Both the position numbers and the translations under genes were made by a program. The notes under the pieces were generated by a model. That model saw only the letters and a list, made by a program, of their open reading frames with translations. It was not told the origin of the DNA and did not search any database. A DNA stretch of 64,000 nucleotides, taken from assembly GCF_018139145.2 (NCBI RefSeq), contig NC_059471.1, forward strand, positions 204,619,494-204,683,493, given 5' to 3'. This DNA comes from Gymnogyps californianus (taxonomy: Eukaryota; Chordata; Aves; Accipitriformes; Cathartidae). This document shows positions 62,164 to 64,000 of this stretch, in pieces (within the stretch, counting starts at the first letter, position 1; every line of letters begins with the position of its first letter).

Positions 62164-62798
62164 GATGTTGTCGTGGTTTAACCCCAGCCAGCAACTCAGC
62201 ACCACGCAGCCGCTTCCCCCTCCCCCCTCCCAGTGGGGTGGGGAGGAGGAAAGAGGGGAAAAAAAGTAAAACTCGTGGGTTGAGATAACAGTTTAATAAC
62301 TAAAGTAAAATATAATACTAACAATAGTAATAATGAAATATAATAATAATAATAGTAATGAAAAGGAATATAACAAAAAAGGAGGGGGAGGAAGGGAAAA
62401 AAAAAAACAACCAACCAAACAAAAAACCACCAGTGATGCACGATGCAATTGCTCACCACCCGCTGACCGATGCCCAGTTAGTTCCCGAGCCACGATCCGC
62501 GCCGCTTGGCCAACTCCCCCCTGTTTATATACTGGGCATGACGTTCCATGGTATGGAATACCCCTTTGGCTAGTTCAGGTCAGCTGCCCTGGCTCTGCTC
62601 CCTCCCAGCTCCTTGCACACCTGCTTGCTGGCAGAGCATGGGGAACTGAAAAGTCCTTGGCTTAAGATAAGCGCTACTTAGCAACAACTAAAACATCAGC
62701 GTGTTATTGACACCATTCTCACCCTAAATCCAAAACCCAGCGCTGTACCAGCTACTAAGAAGAAAGTTAACTGTCCCAGCTGAAACCAGGACAGATGT
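62164..62798 (-). mobile_element. Solo LTR of an avian endogenous retrovirus, 625 bp, with 5-bp target duplication
   Basis: The LTR spans 62169-62793, starting TGTCGTGGTTTAACCCC and ending GAAACCAGGACA, between two copies of GATGT (62164-62168 and 62794-62798). Its ends form an 11-base inverted repeat (TGTCGTGGTTT against TGTCCTGGTTT). On the minus strand there is a TATA box (TATATAAA; TTTATATA on + at 62524-62531) and an ATTAAA polyadenylation signal (TTTAAT on + at 62292-62297). I recognise the minus-strand start (TGTCCTGGTTTCAGCTGGG) as a family widespread in birds. There is no internal retroviral region, so it is a solo LTR. It includes an A-rich and AAT-repeat stretch (62330-62430) that gives spurious open frames. 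Confidence 0.92.
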
Positions 62799-64000
62799 GA
62801 ATAAGCGAAATATCTGCAAGGGGGGCAAATGGTGTTACTCGCATGCAATTACAGCAGTTCCTGAATTCCAGCTGCATGGCTGGATACCCATCCCATTTTC
62901 TTACAGTTACATTTTCTATGCCATTTTTGATTATTCCTTAAGGATGCAAAACATTAGAAACAACAAATAGCTGGGAGTCCTGCTTGAACTTCTGAGAGCA
63001 GTGTCATGTTGAGATTTGGGAATGTCAGGGAAAATGAGAAGAACAACCAAAGACAAGTACACGGTTTCTCCGCCGATGTAAACAAACCCATGGCTCCTGG
63101 CTCCCGGGGAGGGGAGCTTCCTCTCCTATCAACACGGGCTCTTTCACTTGACTTAGCCTGGGTTTGGGGCATGTGCAGGAACCTTAAATAGCTTCTAAAA
63201 TGCCCCTCTTCACTTCAAGCAAGATAGAACATACCTGGAGCTATTGCTAAAGAGACATGTTTACGTATCCTGAGCATGTTGTTTTCTAATGGCTTAGAAG
63301 CCTTTGAACAAAATCTCATCTAATTTCAAGAGTGGGGGGTTTCTTCTAGTTGATTGTAGGAAAAGTAAATATGATGCTTGTGCAAATAGTTACAGTTACT
63401 TTCTGCAAAGTTTTGTTCTCAACAATACCTCTGTCGTTCACCATCCACATTTAAAATGAAAGCAGACTGGTTTGGGGTTTTTGTTTTTGATTAGATTGAC
63501 TGTGGACATAACCTGGCTCTACACTTGGTTCCACTTTTCTTTTTGCTCCTCCCGATCTAATCTTAAATACTTCCTCCAAAGCACAGAAGTGACAGAACTT
63601 TTCATTGAAACAATCACATTTTTTATGTCAGCATCACAAGAGAAAACATTGGCTTTAGTTTTCAGTTATATAATTAACCAGATTTTGCTAAAATTCCTTT
63701 ACCCTCAAAATGGAAACTAGTATTGCAGCCATAGCCACTATAGAAAAATTGAGCTGAAACTGTTCATCTGTGGCAAAATTCTGAGTAGCTAGAGTTTTTA
63801 TCATGAAAAAACCAAATAATTGTCATTATAGTCACTGGTACTCATGCCAGCAATAACTGAAGAGCAAGTATTTTAAACTAGCTGTTATCTGTGTATCCAA
63901 GTACTCTTCTGTGCAGTTATAAATACTTTTGGTGGTAGCCTTTTACTTTCTCCTGTGCACCACCTTCTTTGAAAATCAGACCCCTGAAGGGACTGAAGCT
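62799..64000. other. Intergenic DNA to end of window
   Basis: A+T-rich sequence after the second solo LTR. Nothing recognised; the open frames here are short. Confidence 0.65.

Noticed and set aside
62196..62665. Open frames on both strands near 62.3 kb, rich in Lys/Asn or Tyr/Phe/Leu
   Set aside because: They fall in the second solo LTR and its A-rich and AAT-repeat tract; low-complexity translation.
1..64000. tRNA, rRNA, snoRNA, microRNA, CRISPR array or bacterial-type operon
   Set aside because: I looked for tRNA B-box words, repeat-spacer periodicity and ribosome-binding patterns and saw none; the DNA is plainly vertebrate. A covariance-model scan (Infernal/Rfam, tRNAscan-SE) would be decisive.

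Overview
The window is vertebrate, almost certainly avian, nuclear DNA. Three things point to a bird: CR1 LINE fragments with the avian 3' end, two solo LTRs of families I recognise from bird genomes, and an A+T-rich background with sparse exons and GT-AG introns. The species cannot be named from the sequence.

The only protein-coding gene I can support is the 3' part of ORC5 (origin recognition complex subunit 5) on the + strand. Six coding exons (1863-1915, 4122-4234, 7873-7920, 15905-16015, 51613-51725, 55453-55498) join in frame. They encode about the last 160 of roughly 435 residues and end in a TGA at 55496-55498. All internal exons have AG acceptors and GT donors. The upstream exons with the AAA+ ATPase core lie before base 1. 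One intron is very large (16016-51612, 35.6 kb) and holds no convincing gene. The 3' UTR follows, with an AATAAA at 55977. From about 56000 to the end of the window the DNA is intergenic. From memory, mammalian synteny would put the RELN 5' end further downstream, outside this window.

Mobile elements: a 1164-bp solo LTR at 9066-10229 (minus orientation, 5-bp target duplication TCAGG) with an internal GC-rich tandem array; a 625-bp solo LTR at 62169-62793 (minus orientation, target duplication GATGT); three recognisable CR1 3' ends (14045-14541 +, 14848-15095 -, 35285-35820 +); and three much older CR1 remnants (about 31200-31725 +, 45090-45570 +, 47200-47420 -). Other notable sequence is a (TCTA)n/36-bp AT palindrome directly followed by a 46-base C tract in the last intron (53135-53292), and several homopolymer runs.

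I did not find a CRISPR array, operon, tRNA, rRNA or new multi-gene system; this is an ordinary piece of a housekeeping gene. The points most worth checking are a possible intronic polyadenylation form of ORC5 (4235-4454), the repeat-bearing LTR, the C-tract/palindrome cluster, and a long, once-interrupted open frame at 17630-18310.
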